The notes below the pieces were generated by a model. The model was not told where the DNA came from. It made no database searches and was given only the letters and a program-made list of their open reading frames with translations. A stretch of DNA of 64,000 nt from Gammaproteobacteria bacterium. Lineage in GTDB: Bacteria; Pseudomonadota; Gammaproteobacteria; HTCC5015. The stretch spans positions 437,788-501,787 of the forward strand of contig BPKE01000001.1 in NCBI GenBank assembly GCA_026004975.1, given 5' to 3'. The position numbers and the translations under genes are program-made. Numbering within the stretch: the stretch's first letter is position 1; every line of letters starts with the position of its first letter. Below are positions 1 to 12,411 of this stretch, in pieces.

Positions 1-53
1 TGGTCGGGGCAATGGATCAGCAGGATGGCGGCGTTGCGTTCGCGTTGACTCAT
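1..53 (-). CDS. Partial N-terminus, ACT-domain protein, possibly formyltetrahydrofolate deformylase (PurU)
   Basis: Only the first 17 codons are inside the window. The ATG overlaps the rarA stop as ATGA, which suggests translational coupling in the same operon. The readable start (MSQRERNAAILLIHCPD) resembles the ACT-domain opening of PurU, which hydrolyses formyl-THF to formate and THF. So short a fragment could also be another ACT-domain protein. The rest lies beyond position 1. Confidence 0.4.
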   Translation of the reverse strand, partial: MSQRERNAAILLIHCPD

Positions 54-1357
54 CGTCGGCACAGTCTGCGCAGCTCGGCCAACCGCTCGGCGATGCGCGC
101 CTCCAGGCCGCGCGGCACCGGCCGGTAAAACCGTCGTTCCGCCACCCCCTCCGGCCAGTAGGTCTGGCCCGGGGAGATCCCCATAGGATGGTCGTGCGCG
201 TAGTGGTAACCGCGTCCGTGCCCCAGCGCCTCGAGCAAGGGCGCCGGCGCGTTGCGCAGATGCAAGGGCACCGGCGCCGCCGGGCTGGACCGCGCCGCCG
301 CCCGCGCCTCGTCGAAGGCGCGGTAGACGGCGTTGCTTTTCGGCGCGCAGGCAGCATACACCAGGGCCTGCGCGATCGCCAATTCGCCCTCCGGGCTGCC
401 GAGGCGGGTGTAAGTCTCCCAGGCGTCCAGCGCCAGGCGCAGGGCGCGCGGATCGGCGTTGCCGATGTCCTCGCTGGCGATGCGCACCAGCCGGCGGGCG
501 ACGTACAAGGGATCGCAACCGCCCTCGAGCATGCGCGCGAACCAGTACAGCGCCGCGTCCGGATCGGAACCGCGCACCGCCTTGTGCAAGGCGGAAATCT
601 GGTCGTAGAAGGCGTCGCCGCGCTTGTCGAAGGCCGCGGCGCCCGCCGCCGCCACCCGCCGCACCAGGGCGGGGTCGATCGTGGCGCCGTCCTCGATGAG
701 ATCGGCGGCCTGTTCGAGCAGGCCGAGCGCGACGCGCGCATCGCCCCCCGCCACCTGGGCCAGATGCGCCAGCGCTTCGTCCGACGCCTGGAGGCGCCGC
801 GCCCCCAGGCCGCGCTCGGTGTCGGCCAGCGCCCGCTCCAGCAATGCCGTCAAGGCCGCCGCGTCCAGCGGCTCGAGCGGATAGATGCGGCAACGCGAGC
901 GCAGCGCCGGGTTGAGTTCGAAGGCGGGGTTCTCGGTGGTGGCGCCGACCAGGATCAACGTGCCGTCCTCGAGCAGCGGCAGGAAAGCATCCTGCTGGGC
1001 CTTGTTGAAACGGTGGATCTCGTCGACGAACAGCAGGATGCGTCCGCCGGCGCGGCGCACGGCGCGTGCCCGCTCGACCGCTTCGCGGATCTCCTTGATG
1101 CCGGCGAACACCGCCGACAGGGCGATGAATTCGGCCCCGGCGTGGGCGGCGATCAGGCGCGCCAGCGTCGTCTTGCCCACCCCCGGCGGCCCCCAGAAGA
1201 CCAGGGAATGCACCCGCCCGGCCTCCAGCGCGCGGCGCAGCGGCCGGTCGGGCGCGAGCAGATGGCGCTGGCCGACGACCTCGTCCAGGCTGCGCGGTCG
1301 CAGGCGCTCGGCGAGCGGCGTGGTGGCCGCGAACAGACCCGCTTGCGTTTCGGTCAC
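50..1357 (-). CDS. rarA: Replication-associated recombination protein A (RarA/MgsA), AAA+ ATPase
   Basis: RarA is a clamp-loader-like AAA+ ATPase that acts at stalled replication forks. From the proposed GTG start the protein is 435 aa, close to the 447 aa of E. coli. Walker A GPPGVGKT lies at about residues 56-63, Walker B LLFVDEIH at about 108-115, followed by the HRFNKAQQDAFLP helix typical of the family, and the C-terminal tetramerisation region is intact. The ORF track joins it to lolA upstream in one 647-aa frame. I chose the GTG at 1357 because it overlaps the expected lolA stop as GTGA and because family homology begins just after it (LAERLRPRSLDEVVGQ). It is probably cotranscribed with ftsK and lolA. 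Confidence 0.9.
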   Translation of the reverse strand: MTETQAGLFAATTPLAERLRPRSLDEVVGQRHLLAPDRPLRRALEAGRVHSLVFWGPPGVGKTTLARLIAAHAGAEFIALSAVFAGIKEIREAVERARAVRRAGGRILLFVDEIHRFNKAQQDAFLPLLEDGTLILVGATTENPAFELNPALRSRCRIYPLEPLDAAALTALLERALADTERGLGARRLQASDEALAHLAQVAGGDARVALGLLEQAADLIEDGATIDPALVRRVAAAGAAAFDKRGDAFYDQISALHKAVRGSDPDAALYWFARMLEGGCDPLYVARRLVRIASEDIGNADPRALRLALDAWETYTRLGSPEGELAIAQALVYAACAPKSNAVYRAFDEARAAARSSPAAPVPLHLRNAPAPLLEALGHGRGYHYAHDHPMGISPGQTYWPEGVAERRFYRPVPRGLEARIAERLAELRRLCRR

Positions 1358-1993
1358 GGCCCGCCGTCGTCCTCGCGCAACACGTCCACGCCGGGCGGGC
1401 GGCGTGAAGCGGAAGCGCTCGGCCTCTACCGGGACGTTGAGCTTCACGGCGCGAAACTCGATGCGCGTCACCCGGCCCAAGCGGTCGCGCAGCTCCATGG
1501 TGTCCAGACCCTGCTCGCCCAGGGCGAGGAGCATGGCGCCGAAATCGGTGTCCTGCGCCCGCGGCTCCAACTGGACCAGCCAGCGGCCTTCGAGGCGGCC
1601 GAGCTCGACGACGCGGAAGGCGTCCTCGATCCGCCCGCGGCCGGTGAGCAGGGCGATCGGGGCGCTGCCCAGGGCCCGGTCCAGGGGCTTGACCACCACT
1701 TGCTCCAGCTCGGGGTCGTAGATCCACACCCGCTCGCCGTCGGCGACGATCTGCTGCCGGTAAGGCTCGAGATAGTCCCAGCAAAAGCGCCCGGGCTTGG
1801 CGAGCAGGGCGCGGCCGCGCGCCGTCTCGATGACCTTCATCTTGTCGTCGAACACGGTTTGCACGAACTCCGCCTCGAGACTGCGCAGGCTGTCCGTGAA
1901 GCGCGCCAGGCGCTCGGCGCCTTCGCCCGCGCCGGCCGGCGCGATCCAGCCGAACGCAATGAGGGCGGCACACACGATCGAACGCAGGCTCAT
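1354..1993 (-). pseudogene. lolA: Outer-membrane lipoprotein carrier protein LolA, apparent +1 frameshift near the 3' end
   Basis: LolA is the periplasmic chaperone that carries lipoproteins from LolCDE to LolB. It has a signal peptide (cut after about residue 22, APAGA) and the LolA core (FVQTVFD, GRFCWDYLEPYRQ, VWIYDPELEQV). In the deposited frame it runs into rarA after FRFTPP. Removing one C from the CCC run at forward 1393-1399 restores FTPPAGVDVLREDDGGP and a stop at 1354-1356. That matches the E. coli ending FTPPQGVTVDD and gives a normal 212-aa protein. The gene is therefore probably intact in the organism and carries a sequence error here. A true frameshift or a fusion with RarA is the alternative. 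Confidence 0.8.
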
Positions 1994-2016
1994 GTCGGTC
2001 TCCGTCGGAAAAGGGT

Positions 2017-4350
2017 TCAGGATTTGGGCGGCGGCGGCGCCAGGACTTCGCGCATGCCGTTGCTCTGCAGCGGGCTGACGATGCCCGCCGCCTCCATCGC
2101 CTCGAGCATGCGCGCGGCGCGGTTGTAGCCGATCTTCAGGCGGCGCTGGACGTAGGAAATCGACGCCTTGCGGCTCTCGGTGACGATGGCGACCGCCTGG
2201 TCGTAGAGTTCGTCCTGCTCGGCGTCGGCCGCCGCCGGCCCGTCCGCATCGCCCTCGGCGCCGTCGCCCGCCAGCACCTCGGGGAGGTAATCGGGTGCAC
2301 CGGTCTTCTTCAGGTGAGCGACGACGCGATGGACCTCGTGGTCGTCGACGAAGGCGCCGTGCACGCGCACCGGCACGCTGGTGCCCGGCGGCAGGAACAA
2401 CATGTCACCGTGGCCGAGCAACTGCTCGGCGCCCATCTGGTCGAGGATGGTGCGCGAATCGACCCGCGAGGACACCTGGAAGGCGATCCGGCAGGGAATG
2501 TTCGCCTTGATCAGGCCGGTGATCACGTCCACCGACGGGCGCTGGGTGGCGAGGATCAGGTGGATGCCGGCGGCGCGCGCCTTCTGCGCCAGGCGCGCGA
2601 TCAACTCCTCGACCTTCTTGCCCACCACCATCATCATGTCGGCGTACTCGTCGACGACGACGACGATGTACGGCAGGTGGACGAGCGGCGGCGGACCCGC
2701 ATCGGGATCCGCCGGATCGGCCTTGAACAGCGGATCGGGCAAGGTCTCGCCGCGGCGCTCGGCCTCGCGCAGCCGGCGGTTGTAACCGGCGATGTTGCGC
2801 ACGCCGAGGGCCGCCATCAATTTGTAGCGGCGCTCCATCTCGGCCACGCACCAGCGCAAGGCGTTGGCCGACTCCTTCATGTCGGTCACCACCGGCGCGA
2901 GCAGATGCGGGATGCCTTCGTAGACGTTCAGCTCCAGCATCTTGGGGTCGATCAGGATCAGGCGCACGTCGGCGGGCGTGGCCTTGTACAACAGGCTCAG
3001 CAGCATGGCGTTGATCGCCACCGACTTGCCCGAGCCGGTGGTGCCGGCGACGAGCAGATGCGGCATGCGCGCCAGGTCGGCGACCACCGGCCGGCCGCCG
3101 ATGTCCTTGCCCAGGGCGAGCACCAGCGGCGAGGCGGCCTTTTCGTAATCGTCGCAACGCAGCACCTCGCCCAGGCGCACCAGCTCGCGTTCCTCGTTGG
3201 GCACCTCGAGGCCGACCGTGGTCTTGCCCGGGATGACTTCGACCACCCGCACGCTGACCACCGACAGGGAGCGCGCCAGGTCCTTGGACAGGTTGCTGAT
3301 CTGACTGACCTTGACCCCCGGCGCGGGCTGCAGCTCGAAGCGGGTGATGACCGGTCCCGGGTGCACCTCGACCACCTGCACGCTCACGCCGAAATCGGCG
3401 AGCTTGTGCTCGACCAGGCGCGACATCGCCTCCAGCGCCTGCTTCGAATAGCCGCCCTTGCCCTTGGCGGGCGGGTCGAGCAGCGACAGCGGCGGACGCT
3501 GTTGCTGCGGCGGTGGCTCGAACATCGGGATCTGCCGCTCCTCGAATTCGCGGCTGGAGGCCAGCGGCGCCTGGAACACCGGCTCGATGCGCGGCGGCTC
3601 GCGCACCGGCGGCGGCTCGACGACTTCGCCGCGGCCGGCGTCGCGCCGCCGGCGCGCTGTGCGGGCCTCGCGCCAGGTCCGCCAGGCGCCGGCCAGGCGA
3701 CGGACGGCGCCCGCCGCCGCGGCGGCGCCCTCCAGCACCCACCGACCGAGCGCATCCATCACCGCCAGCCAGGACAAGCCCGTGAACAGGCTGACGCTGG
3801 CGAAGAACACCGTGAGCAACAGCAATTGGGCGCCCAGCTCTCCGAAGGCCGCCGCCATCACCCGCCGCCCGAACCACTCGCCGAGCAGACCGCCGGCGCC
3901 GAACTCGGCCAGCGGCAGGCTGCCCGGCCGTACCGCGACGAAGGCGCCCAGGCCGCAACCGCTGAACAACAGCGCCAGGAAGCCGACGGCGCGCAACCCC
4001 AGTTCGCGCAAATCGGCCGGCCCGGCCGCCGCATCGCGGCGGAACACCAGCCAGCCGGCGAAGGCGACCAGGACCGGGATCAGGAAAGCCAGGTGGCCGA
4101 ACAGATAGAGGCTCAGATCGGCGAACCAGGCGCCGAAGCGGCCGGCCGGGTTGCGCACCGCCGCGCCGGTGCCGGTCTGGGACCAGCCGGGATCGCCGGG
4201 GTGATAGGCGAACAAGGCCAACGCCAGATAGGCGGCCACCGCCCACCAGACCACCAGCAGGGCCTCGCGGCCCACCTGGCGGGCGCGGCCGACCCACGGC
4301 GCTGCGGTTTTGCGTTTGGCTTGAGCCACAACTTCAAAAAGTTTCTGCAA
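2017..4350 (-). CDS. ftsK: DNA translocase FtsK
   Basis: FtsK is a septal, membrane-anchored DNA pump that drives chromosome dimer resolution with XerCD at the division site. The 777 aa contain four N-terminal membrane segments (about 31-50, 80-103, 118-140, 171-195), a Pro/Arg-rich linker (about 220-300), the RecA-like motor with Walker A GTTGSGKS (436-443) and Walker [13 protein letters not shown], and a C-terminal winged-helix gamma domain ([17 protein letters not shown]) that reads KOPS sites. The linker is short, as in many non-enteric species. The start is uncertain: the track uses a TTG at 4350 with no clear ribosome site, and a GTG at 4329 is possible. It lies 10 nt after ald and 23 nt before lolA; xerD is at 36 kb in this window. 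Confidence 0.95.
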   Translation of the reverse strand: MQKLFEVVAQAKRKTAAPWVGRARQVGREALLVVWWAVAAYLALALFAYHPGDPGWSQTGTGAAVRNPAGRFGAWFADLSLYLFGHLAFLIPVLVAFAGWLVFRRDAAAGPADLRELGLRAVGFLALLFSGCGLGAFVAVRPGSLPLAEFGAGGLLGEWFGRRVMAAAFGELGAQLLLLTVFFASVSLFTGLSWLAVMDALGRWVLEGAAAAAGAVRRLAGAWRTWREARTARRRRDAGRGEVVEPPPVREPPRIEPVFQAPLASSREFEERQIPMFEPPPQQQRPPLSLLDPPAKGKGGYSKQALEAMSRLVEHKLADFGVSVQVVEVHPGPVITRFELQPAPGVKVSQISNLSKDLARSLSVVSVRVVEVIPGKTTVGLEVPNEERELVRLGEVLRCDDYEKAASPLVLALGKDIGGRPVVADLARMPHLLVAGTTGSGKSVAINAMLLSLLYKATPADVRLILIDPKMLELNVYEGIPHLLAPVVTDMKESANALRWCVAEMERRYKLMAALGVRNIAGYNRRLREAERRGETLPDPLFKADPADPDAGPPPLVHLPYIVVVVDEYADMMMVVGKKVEELIARLAQKARAAGIHLILATQRPSVDVITGLIKANIPCRIAFQVSSRVDSRTILDQMGAEQLLGHGDMLFLPPGTSVPVRVHGAFVDDHEVHRVVAHLKKTGAPDYLPEVLAGDGAEGDADGPAAADAEQDELYDQAVAIVTESRKASISYVQRRLKIGYNRAARMLEAMEAAGIVSPLQSNGMREVLAPPPPKS

Positions 4351-4360
4351 ACGATTGATT

Positions 4361-6513
<2,153 letters not shown>

Positions 6514-6535
6514 GCGGCCGCTTTCAAGTTCCCCC

Positions 6536-6574
6536 GCCCGCCGGCCGCTATCCCGCCCGTAGCGACCGGCGGGC
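6536..6574. terminator. Interrupted GC-rich hairpin between trxB and the binding-protein gene
   Basis: GCCCGCCGG pairs with CCGGCGGGC, and an inner CGCTA pairs with TAGCG, separated by one C/A mismatch, around a 9-nt loop. No T-run follows, so it may be a pause or RNA-stability hairpin rather than a true intrinsic terminator. It ends 25 nt before the next gene and just before its strong ribosome site. Confidence 0.45.
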
Positions 6575-6598
6575 CGCAGCCCGCGAGGAGGGGGTTTC

Positions 6599-7714
6599 AT
6601 GAATCTGCGTATCCGCGAAACGCTGGGCCGGCTGTGGGTCGGCCTGCTTTTGCTCGGCTCGGCCGCCGGAGCGGCGGCCGCCGAGGCGCCGATGCGCGTC
6701 GGCTTCCTGGCCGGCGGCGACCGGGTCAACAATTTCTGGGTGCGGATGGGCGAATTCGCCCAGGCCGTCGCCGACGACCTCGGCATCGAGCTCGAAATCG
6801 TCTATCCGCCGCCGGCCACCTACCCGATCAAGCGCGCCGGCGAACGCCTGGTCGAGCGCCTGGGCGACGGCGACTATTTCATCGCCGTGTACTTCGACGC
6901 CGTCACCCACGAGCTGATGGAGATCGCCGAGCGGCGCGGCGTCTACACCTTCCTGATCAACACCGACATCCTCGACAAGGACCGGCCGCTGACCGGCCGG
7001 CCGCGGCAGAAATACCTCCGCTGGCTGGGCCACATCCGTCCCGACGACATCCAGGCCGGCTTCCTGCTCGGCCGTAAGCTGATCGACGCGCTGGAAAAAC
7101 CGGAAACCGCGCGGATCATCGCGATCAACGGCAACACCACGGTGCAGGTCGCCCGCGACCGCGAGGCCGGCCTGCTCAAGGCCGTGGCCGACACGCCCGG
7201 CGCCAAGGTGGTCGCCGCCGGCATGGGCAACTGGGAATTCGATCCGGCCAAGGTGACCACCGCGCGCCTGCTCGAGGCACACCCGGAGGCGAACATCGTC
7301 TGGGCGGCCAGCGACCCGATGGCCCTGGGCGCCCTGGAGGCGGTGCGCAGCGCCGGCCGGCGGCCCGGGGGCGACGTTTTGCTCGGCGGCATCGACTGGA
7401 CCTACGAGGGGCTCGATGCGGTGCAACGGGGCGAGTTCGTCGCCGACGTGGGGGGCCACTTCATGGAGGCCGGCATCGCCCTGATCCTGCTGTACGATTA
7501 CCACCACGGGCACGACTTCGCCGAAGAACTCGGCACCAGCTTCCGCACGCCGATGTACGCCGTGGACGGCGCGTCGATCGCCGAGCACATGCGCAAGACC
7601 GGCAAGAAACCGGACTGGTCGAAGATCGATTTCAAGCGCTTCACCAAGACCCACAATCCGGACCTGGAACGCTACGATTTCTCCTGGCAGGCGGTCATCG
7701 ACGCCCTGCCCTGA
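6599..7714 (+). CDS. Orphan periplasmic sugar-binding-type protein (peripla_BP_4 / RbsB-LuxP-like)
   Basis: Periplasmic type I binding protein of 371 aa with a signal peptide (cut near residue 28, GAAAAEA). The two-lobed binding fold starts at MRVGFLAGGDRVNNFWVRMG and continues through INGNTTVQVARDREAGLLKAV and IVWAASDPMALGALEAV, as in ABC sugar-binding proteins and LuxP-type sensor proteins. The ribosome site GAGGAGGGGG is very strong. No ABC ATPase, permease, kinase or chemoreceptor gene is adjacent, so it may feed a remote transporter or act as a ligand sensor. The ligand cannot be assigned. Confidence 0.75.
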   Translation: MNLRIRETLGRLWVGLLLLGSAAGAAAAEAPMRVGFLAGGDRVNNFWVRMGEFAQAVADDLGIELEIVYPPPATYPIKRAGERLVERLGDGDYFIAVYFDAVTHELMEIAERRGVYTFLINTDILDKDRPLTGRPRQKYLRWLGHIRPDDIQAGFLLGRKLIDALEKPETARIIAINGNTTVQVARDREAGLLKAVADTPGAKVVAAGMGNWEFDPAKVTTARLLEAHPEANIVWAASDPMALGALEAVRSAGRRPGGDVLLGGIDWTYEGLDAVQRGEFVADVGGHFMEAGIALILLYDYHHGHDFAEELGTSFRTPMYAVDGASIAEHMRKTGKKPDWSKIDFKRFTKTHNPDLERYDFSWQAVIDALP

Positions 7715-7721
7715 GCGGCCG

Positions 7722-7730
7722 TGCTAAGCT
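7722..7730 (+). promoter_or_regulatory. Extended -10 candidate (TGCTAAGCT) upstream of aat
   Basis: TG-C-TAAGCT lies 43 nt before the aat ATG in the gap after the binding-protein gene. There is no recognisable -35. The same TAAGCT hexamer precedes the candidate small RNA at 31.4 kb. Support is by pattern only. Confidence 0.3.
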
Positions 7731-7773
7731 GGCGGGGCCGGCGCCCGGCCGGCGCCGCCCTTCGTCCCCACCG

Positions 7774-8463
7774 ATGATCCCCTGGCTCGACCCCGACGAC
7801 GACCAAGGCCCTTTCCCGCCGCCCGAGGCGGCGCTCGCCGAACCCGACGGCCTGCTCGCGGCCGGCGGCAGCCTGCGGCCGCTGCGCCTGCTGCGCGCCT
7901 ACCGCCAGGGCATCTTCCCCTGGTTCAACCCCGGCGAGCCGATCCTCTGGTGGCACCCGTCCCGGCGGGCGGTGATCTTTCCGGAGGACCTGCACCTGTC
8001 GCGCAGCACCCGCAAGGCGCTGCGCCGGCGGCCCTTCCAGATCACCTGGAACACCGCCTTCGGCGAGGTCATGCGGGCCTGCGCGGCACCGCGCCGAGGC
8101 CAGACGGGCACCTGGATCGGGCCGGACATGATCGAAGCCTACCAGCGCCTGCACCGGCTCGGTTACGCCCGCTCGGTGGAATGCTGGCGCGACGGCGAAC
8201 TCGTCGGCGGGATCTACGGCGTCCAACTCGGCCGCGTGTTCTTCGGCGAATCGATGTTCAGCCGCGTGGACAACGCCTCCAAGGCGGCGCTGGCCGCCGT
8301 GGCCGCCGCGCCGGACGTGGCGCTGATCGATTGCCAGTTGCCCAACCCCCACCTGGAACGCCTGGGCATGGTGCTGCTGCCGCGGGCCCGCTTCGTCGAG
8401 CTGCTCGACCGCTGGTGCGAACCCGCCCTCGGCTCCCCGCCCCGCGTCGGCCGCAGCGCCTAG
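7774..8463 (+). CDS. aat: Leucyl/phenylalanyl-tRNA--protein transferase
   Basis: Adds Leu or Phe to proteins with N-terminal Arg or Lys, marking them for ClpSAP degradation (N-degron pathway). The 229-aa protein carries the family blocks GLLAAGGSL, AYRQGIFPWF, ILWWHPSRRAV, GYARSVECWRDGELVGGIYGVQLGRVFFGESMFS and ALIDCQLPNPHLERLGM. Length is usual. No clpA, clpS or infA is in the window, though aat often sits near them. Confidence 0.95.
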   Translation: MIPWLDPDDDQGPFPPPEAALAEPDGLLAAGGSLRPLRLLRAYRQGIFPWFNPGEPILWWHPSRRAVIFPEDLHLSRSTRKALRRRPFQITWNTAFGEVMRACAAPRRGQTGTWIGPDMIEAYQRLHRLGYARSVECWRDGELVGGIYGVQLGRVFFGESMFSRVDNASKAALAAVAAAPDVALIDCQLPNPHLERLGMVLLPRARFVELLDRWCEPALGSPPRVGRSA

Positions 8464-8469
8464 CGGATC

Positions 8470-8652
8470 TCAGCCGAACAGCGCCTCGGGATCGAGGAAA
8501 GCGAGGAGCACGATGTAGGCCAGCAGCACGGCGAGGGCCAGCGCCAGCGCCACGAACAGGCGGGCGAGCAGCAGCGAACGCCCGGCGAACACCACCCGCC
8601 CGAGGTAGAGGCTGGCGGCGACCGCCGCCAACAGCAGCAGGATCAGGCGCAC
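8470..8652 (-). CDS. Small membrane protein, 60 aa, two transmembrane segments
   Basis: This ORF is too short for the track. It starts at a GTG that overlaps the last codons of thrC (8643-8652) in another frame, so it is probably translationally coupled. The product is almost entirely hydrophobic: residues about 2-18 and 30-54 look like membrane helices separated by a short RVVFAGR loop, and it ends with FLDPEALFG. It resembles small conserved membrane ORFs found after thrC in some gammaproteobacteria, but I do not recognise a named family. Confidence 0.55.
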   Translation of the reverse strand: MRLILLLLAAVAASLYLGRVVFAGRSLLLARLFVALALALAVLLAYIVLLAFLDPEALFG

Positions 8653-9788
8653 GTCTCTTCCAGGCCGGCGCGCACGGCTTCGCGCACCGCCGCGAGTTCC
8701 GCCGGCACGCTCAGCAGGCGCCCTTCGGTCTGGCGCAAGGCGATGTCCGGATCCTTCAGACCGTGGCCGGTGAGCGTGCTGACCAGCAGGCTGCCCGCCG
8801 GAATGCGGCCGCGCTCGAGGTCGCGCATGGCGCCGGCCACCGCCGCCGCCGAGGCCGGTTCGCAGAACACGCCTTCGGTCTCGGCCAGCAGGCGCTGCGC
8901 GGCGAGGATCGCCTCGTCGTCGAGGGCGTCGAACCAGCCGCCGGACTCGTTCACCGCCGCCCAGGCCTGGTTCCAGGACTGCGGATCGCCGATGCGGATG
9001 GCGGTGGCCACCGTTTCCGGCTCGGCCACCGGGGCGCCCTGCAGGAAGGGCGCGGCGCCGCGCGCCTGGTAACCCACCATCACCGGCCGGCGGTCGGTCA
9101 GCGGCGCACCCTGGAGAAGGCAACGCCCCGCGCAGTGCGTGCAGGCGCCGGTCTCCCAGATGCCGGCGCTCTCGCTGTAACCGATCCAGTGCGCGCTGAT
9201 GTTGCCGGCGTTGCCCACCGGCAGGGTGTGGTAATCGGGCGCGCGGCCGAGCGCCTCGACGATCTCGAAGGCGATCGTCTTCTGGCCTTGCAACCGGTAG
9301 GGATTGATCGAATTGACGATCGCCAGCGGCAACTCCTCGGCGAGCGCCCGCACCAGGCGCAGGCCCTGGTCGAAATTGCCCTGGATCTGCAGCACGCGCG
9401 CGCCGTGCATCACCGCCTGGGCGAGCTTGCCCAGGGCGATGCGGCCCTCGGGAATGAGCACGAAGGCCGCCATGCCGGCGCGCGCCGCGTAGGCCGCGGC
9501 CGAGGCCGAGGTGTTGCCGGTGGAGGCGCACACCACCGCCCGACGGCCCTCGGCCAGGGCCTGGCTGACCGCCACCGTCATGCCGCGGTCCTTGAACGAC
9601 CCGGTCGGGTTCAGGCCCTCGAACTTGACGTACCACTCGACCTCCAGGCCCAGCCGCCGCGGCAGGTTTTCCAGCCGGATCAGCGGCGTGGCGCCCTCGC
9701 CCAGGCTGACGGCGCGCGCGCCCTCGGGCAGCGGCAGGCGGTCGCGGTAGCGGTCGATCAGTCCGGTGTAGCGGTTGGCGGCGGACAT
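8643..9788 (-). CDS. thrC: Threonine synthase
   Basis: PLP enzyme converting O-phospho-L-homoserine to threonine, the last step of the pathway. The PLP lysine sits in [13 protein letters not shown] (K66), followed by the SSGNTSAS-like loop ([14 protein letters not shown]). Residues near [13 protein letters not shown] form a small Cys-rich insert of the kind seen in some threonine synthases and possibly binding metal. At 381 aa it is the shorter class found in Pseudomonas-like and Gram-positive bacteria, unlike the E. coli ThrC of about 430 aa. It lies 13 nt downstream of hom. Confidence 0.93.
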   Translation of the reverse strand: MSAANRYTGLIDRYRDRLPLPEGARAVSLGEGATPLIRLENLPRRLGLEVEWYVKFEGLNPTGSFKDRGMTVAVSQALAEGRRAVVCASTGNTSASAAAYAARAGMAAFVLIPEGRIALGKLAQAVMHGARVLQIQGNFDQGLRLVRALAEELPLAIVNSINPYRLQGQKTIAFEIVEALGRAPDYHTLPVGNAGNISAHWIGYSESAGIWETGACTHCAGRCLLQGAPLTDRRPVMVGYQARGAAPFLQGAPVAEPETVATAIRIGDPQSWNQAWAAVNESGGWFDALDDEAILAAQRLLAETEGVFCEPASAAAVAGAMRDLERGRIPAGSLLVSTLTGHGLKDPDIALRQTEGRLLSVPAELAAVREAVRAGLEETCA

Positions 9789-9801
9789 CGGGCCTCCGGG
9801 T

Positions 9802-11115
9802 TCAGGCGAGGGTTTCGACGCGGATGCGCGTGGCCGGCCCGTGCACGCCGTCCAGCGCCTCGATGGCAGAGAGGGCCCGGCGCATGCGCGCCTCGCGCAC
9901 CCGGTGGGTGAGCAGGATCACCGACACGCGGGCGGCGCCGGCCGGCGGTTCCTTCTGGATCACCGCTTCGATGCTGATCTCCTCGGCGCCGAGGATCTGG
10001 GTGATGGCGGCCAACACCCCCGGCCGGTCCTCGGCCGACAGGCGCAGGTAGTAGGCGGTCTCGACCGCGTCGATGTCCAGCGCCGGGGCGTCGTCGATCG
10101 CCGACGGCTGGAAAGCCAGGTGCGGCACGCGGTTGGTCGGATCGGTGGTCAGCGAGCGTACCACGTCGATCAGGTCGGCGACCACCGCCGAGGCGGTCGG
10201 CAAGGCGCCGGCGCCCGGCCCGTAGTAGAGCGTGGTGCCGACGGCGTCGGCCTTGACCAGCACGGCGTTCATCACCCCGTCCACGTTCGCCAGCAGGCAA
10301 CGGTCCGGAATCAGCGCCGGATGCACGCGCATTTCGACGCCGTCCGGACCGCGCCGCGCGAAGCCGAGGTGCTTGATGCGGTAGCCCAGCGTCTCGGCGT
10401 AGCGCAGGTCGTCCTCGGTGATCTGCGCCACGCCCTCGGTGTAGACCCGGTCGAAGCGCAGCGGCACGCCGAAGGCGATCGAGGCGAGGATGGTGAGCTT
10501 GTGCGCCGCGTCCACGCCCTCGATGTCGAAAGTCGGATCGGCCTCGGCATAGCCCAGGGCCTGGGCCTCGGCCAGCGCCGCGGCGAAAGACTCGCCGCGC
10601 TCGCGCATGCGGCTGAGCACGAAGTTGGTGGTGCCGTTGATGATGCCGGCCAGCCACTCGATGTGGTTGGCGGCCAGGCCCTCGCGGATGGCCTTGATGA
10701 TGGGGATGCCGCCGCCGACGGCGGCCTCGAAGGCGACGGTGACGCCGCGCGCCTCGGCGGCGGCGAAAATCTCGTTGCCGTGCTGGGCGATCAGGGCCTT
10801 GTTGGCGGTGACCACGTGCTTGCCGTTGGCGATCGCCCGCAGCACCAGCTCACGGGCCGGCTCCAGGCCGCCGATCAATTCGACCACCACCGCCACCCGC
10901 GGGTCGTCGACCACGGCGAAGGGGTCGCCGTCGATGGTCAGCCCGGGGTACTCGGCGCGGCGCTTGGCCGGATCCCTCGCCGCCGCGCGCAGCAGGCGGA
11001 TCTCGCGGCCGGCGCGGCGGGCGATCTCGCGGGCGTTGCGGGCCAGCACGTGCACCACGCCGCCCCCCACCGTCCCCAGGCCGAGCAGGCCGATGTCGAC
11101 CGGTTCCAGGCTCAT
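9802..11115 (-). CDS. hom: Homoserine dehydrogenase
   Basis: NAD(P)H-dependent reduction of aspartate semialdehyde to homoserine. It has an N-terminal Rossmann motif ([12 protein letters not shown]), the catalytic core with [40 protein letters not shown], and a C-terminal ACT domain ([15 protein letters not shown]) for threonine feedback control. It is a monofunctional 437-aa enzyme with no aspartokinase domain. The ORF track starts 22 codons upstream; the ATG at 11115 ([12 protein letters not shown]) fits the family better. It forms an operon with thrC and possibly alaC. Confidence 0.95.
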   Translation of the reverse strand: MSLEPVDIGLLGLGTVGGGVVHVLARNAREIARRAGREIRLLRAAARDPAKRRAEYPGLTIDGDPFAVVDDPRVAVVVELIGGLEPARELVLRAIANGKHVVTANKALIAQHGNEIFAAAEARGVTVAFEAAVGGGIPIIKAIREGLAANHIEWLAGIINGTTNFVLSRMRERGESFAAALAEAQALGYAEADPTFDIEGVDAAHKLTILASIAFGVPLRFDRVYTEGVAQITEDDLRYAETLGYRIKHLGFARRGPDGVEMRVHPALIPDRCLLANVDGVMNAVLVKADAVGTTLYYGPGAGALPTASAVVADLIDVVRSLTTDPTNRVPHLAFQPSAIDDAPALDIDAVETAYYLRLSAEDRPGVLAAITQILGAEEISIEAVIQKEPPAGAARVSVILLTHRVREARMRRALSAIEALDGVHGPATRIRVETLA

Positions 11116-11193
11116 GTCCTCAGGCTCGTCGGGCGTTGCGAAAACGGCCGGCAGTGTACTGGCGGCGGCGGCGGCGGGCAAACCCGGGCGGGA

Positions 11194-12411
11194 TCACGGC
11201 GCGGCCTGCACCGCCCCGCCGGCGCGATAGAAGCCGTCGCGACGGAACATCTCGCGGATGCCGCGCAAGGCCTGGCGCGTGCGATGCCGGTTTTCGATCA
11301 GGCTGAAGCGCACGTGGTCGTCGCCGTATTCGCCGAAGCCGATCCCCGGCGACACGGCCACCTTGGCGTCGCGCAGCAACTTCTTGGCGAACTCCAGCGA
11401 CCCCATCGAGCGGTAGAACTCGGGGATCGGCGCCCAGACGAACATCGTCGCCTTGGGCTTTTCCACCGTCCAGCCCAGCTCGCACAAGCCCTCGCACAAC
11501 ACGTCGCGCCGCTCCCGGTAGCGGCGGCGGATGTCCTCGACGCAGCTCTGGTCTCCTTCCAGGGCGAGGATGGCCGCGACCTGGATCGGGGTGAACATGC
11601 CGTAATCGAGGTAGCTCTTGATCTTCGCCAGGGCGGCGACCAGCTCGCGGTTGCCGCACATGAAGCCGACCCGCCAGCCGGGCATGTTGTAGGTCTTGGA
11701 CAAGGAATAGAATTCGACCGCGACCTCCTTGGCACCCGGCACCTGGAGGATCGACGGCGCGCGGTAGCCGTCGAAGACGATTTCGGCATAGGCCAGGTCG
11801 TGCACCACCCAGATCTCGTGTTCGCGCGCGACCGCCACGACCCGCTCGAAAAAGGACAGATCCACGCACTGGGCGGTCGGGTTGGCCGGGAAGTTCAGCA
11901 CCAGCATCTTCGGGGCCGGGTAGGAATTGCGGATCGCCTGCTCCAGCTCGGCGAAGAAATCCACGCCCGGCCGCAACGGCACGTGGCGCACGTCGGCGCC
12001 GGCGATGACCACGCTGTAGGGGTGGATCGGGTAGGCCGGGTTGGGCACCAGCACGACGTCGCCGGGCCCGAGGGTGGCCAGCGCCAGGTGGGCCAGCCCC
12101 TCCTTGGAGCCGATGGTGACGATCGCCTCGCTGTCCGGGTCGAGCTCGACGCCGAAACGTTCCCGGTACCAGTGCGCGATGGCCCGCCGCAGGCGCGGCA
12201 CGCCGCGCGACATCGAGTAACGATGGGTGTCGGGCCGGCGCGCCGCCTCGACCAGCTTCTCGACGATGTGCGGCGGCGTGGGCTGATCGGGATTGCCCAT
12301 GCCGAAATCGATGATGTCCTCGCCGGCGGCCCGGGCCTTGGCCTTGAGCTCGTTGACGATCGCGAACACGTAGGGCGGCAGGCGTTGGATGCGCGGGAAG
12401 TCGGTTTTCAC
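11194..12411 (-). CDS. alaC: Alanine-synthesising aminotransferase (AlaC type)
   Basis: Class I/II PLP aminotransferase making alanine from pyruvate and glutamate. Similarity to E. coli AlaC is strong throughout: [77 protein letters not shown], the PLP lysine in [15 protein letters not shown], and [17 protein letters not shown]. The GTG at 12411 gives 405 aa; the extra 32 codons in the track have no homology. It lies 78 nt upstream of hom on the same strand. This gene, ald and thrC/hom are all amino-acid enzymes within 8 kb. Confidence 0.92.
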   Translation of the reverse strand: MKTDFPRIQRLPPYVFAIVNELKAKARAAGEDIIDFGMGNPDQPTPPHIVEKLVEAARRPDTHRYSMSRGVPRLRRAIAHWYRERFGVELDPDSEAIVTIGSKEGLAHLALATLGPGDVVLVPNPAYPIHPYSVVIAGADVRHVPLRPGVDFFAELEQAIRNSYPAPKMLVLNFPANPTAQCVDLSFFERVVAVAREHEIWVVHDLAYAEIVFDGYRAPSILQVPGAKEVAVEFYSLSKTYNMPGWRVGFMCGNRELVAALAKIKSYLDYGMFTPIQVAAILALEGDQSCVEDIRRRYRERRDVLCEGLCELGWTVEKPKATMFVWAPIPEFYRSMGSLEFAKKLLRDAKVAVSPGIGFGEYGDDHVRFSLIENRHRTRQALRGIREMFRRDGFYRAGGAVQAAP

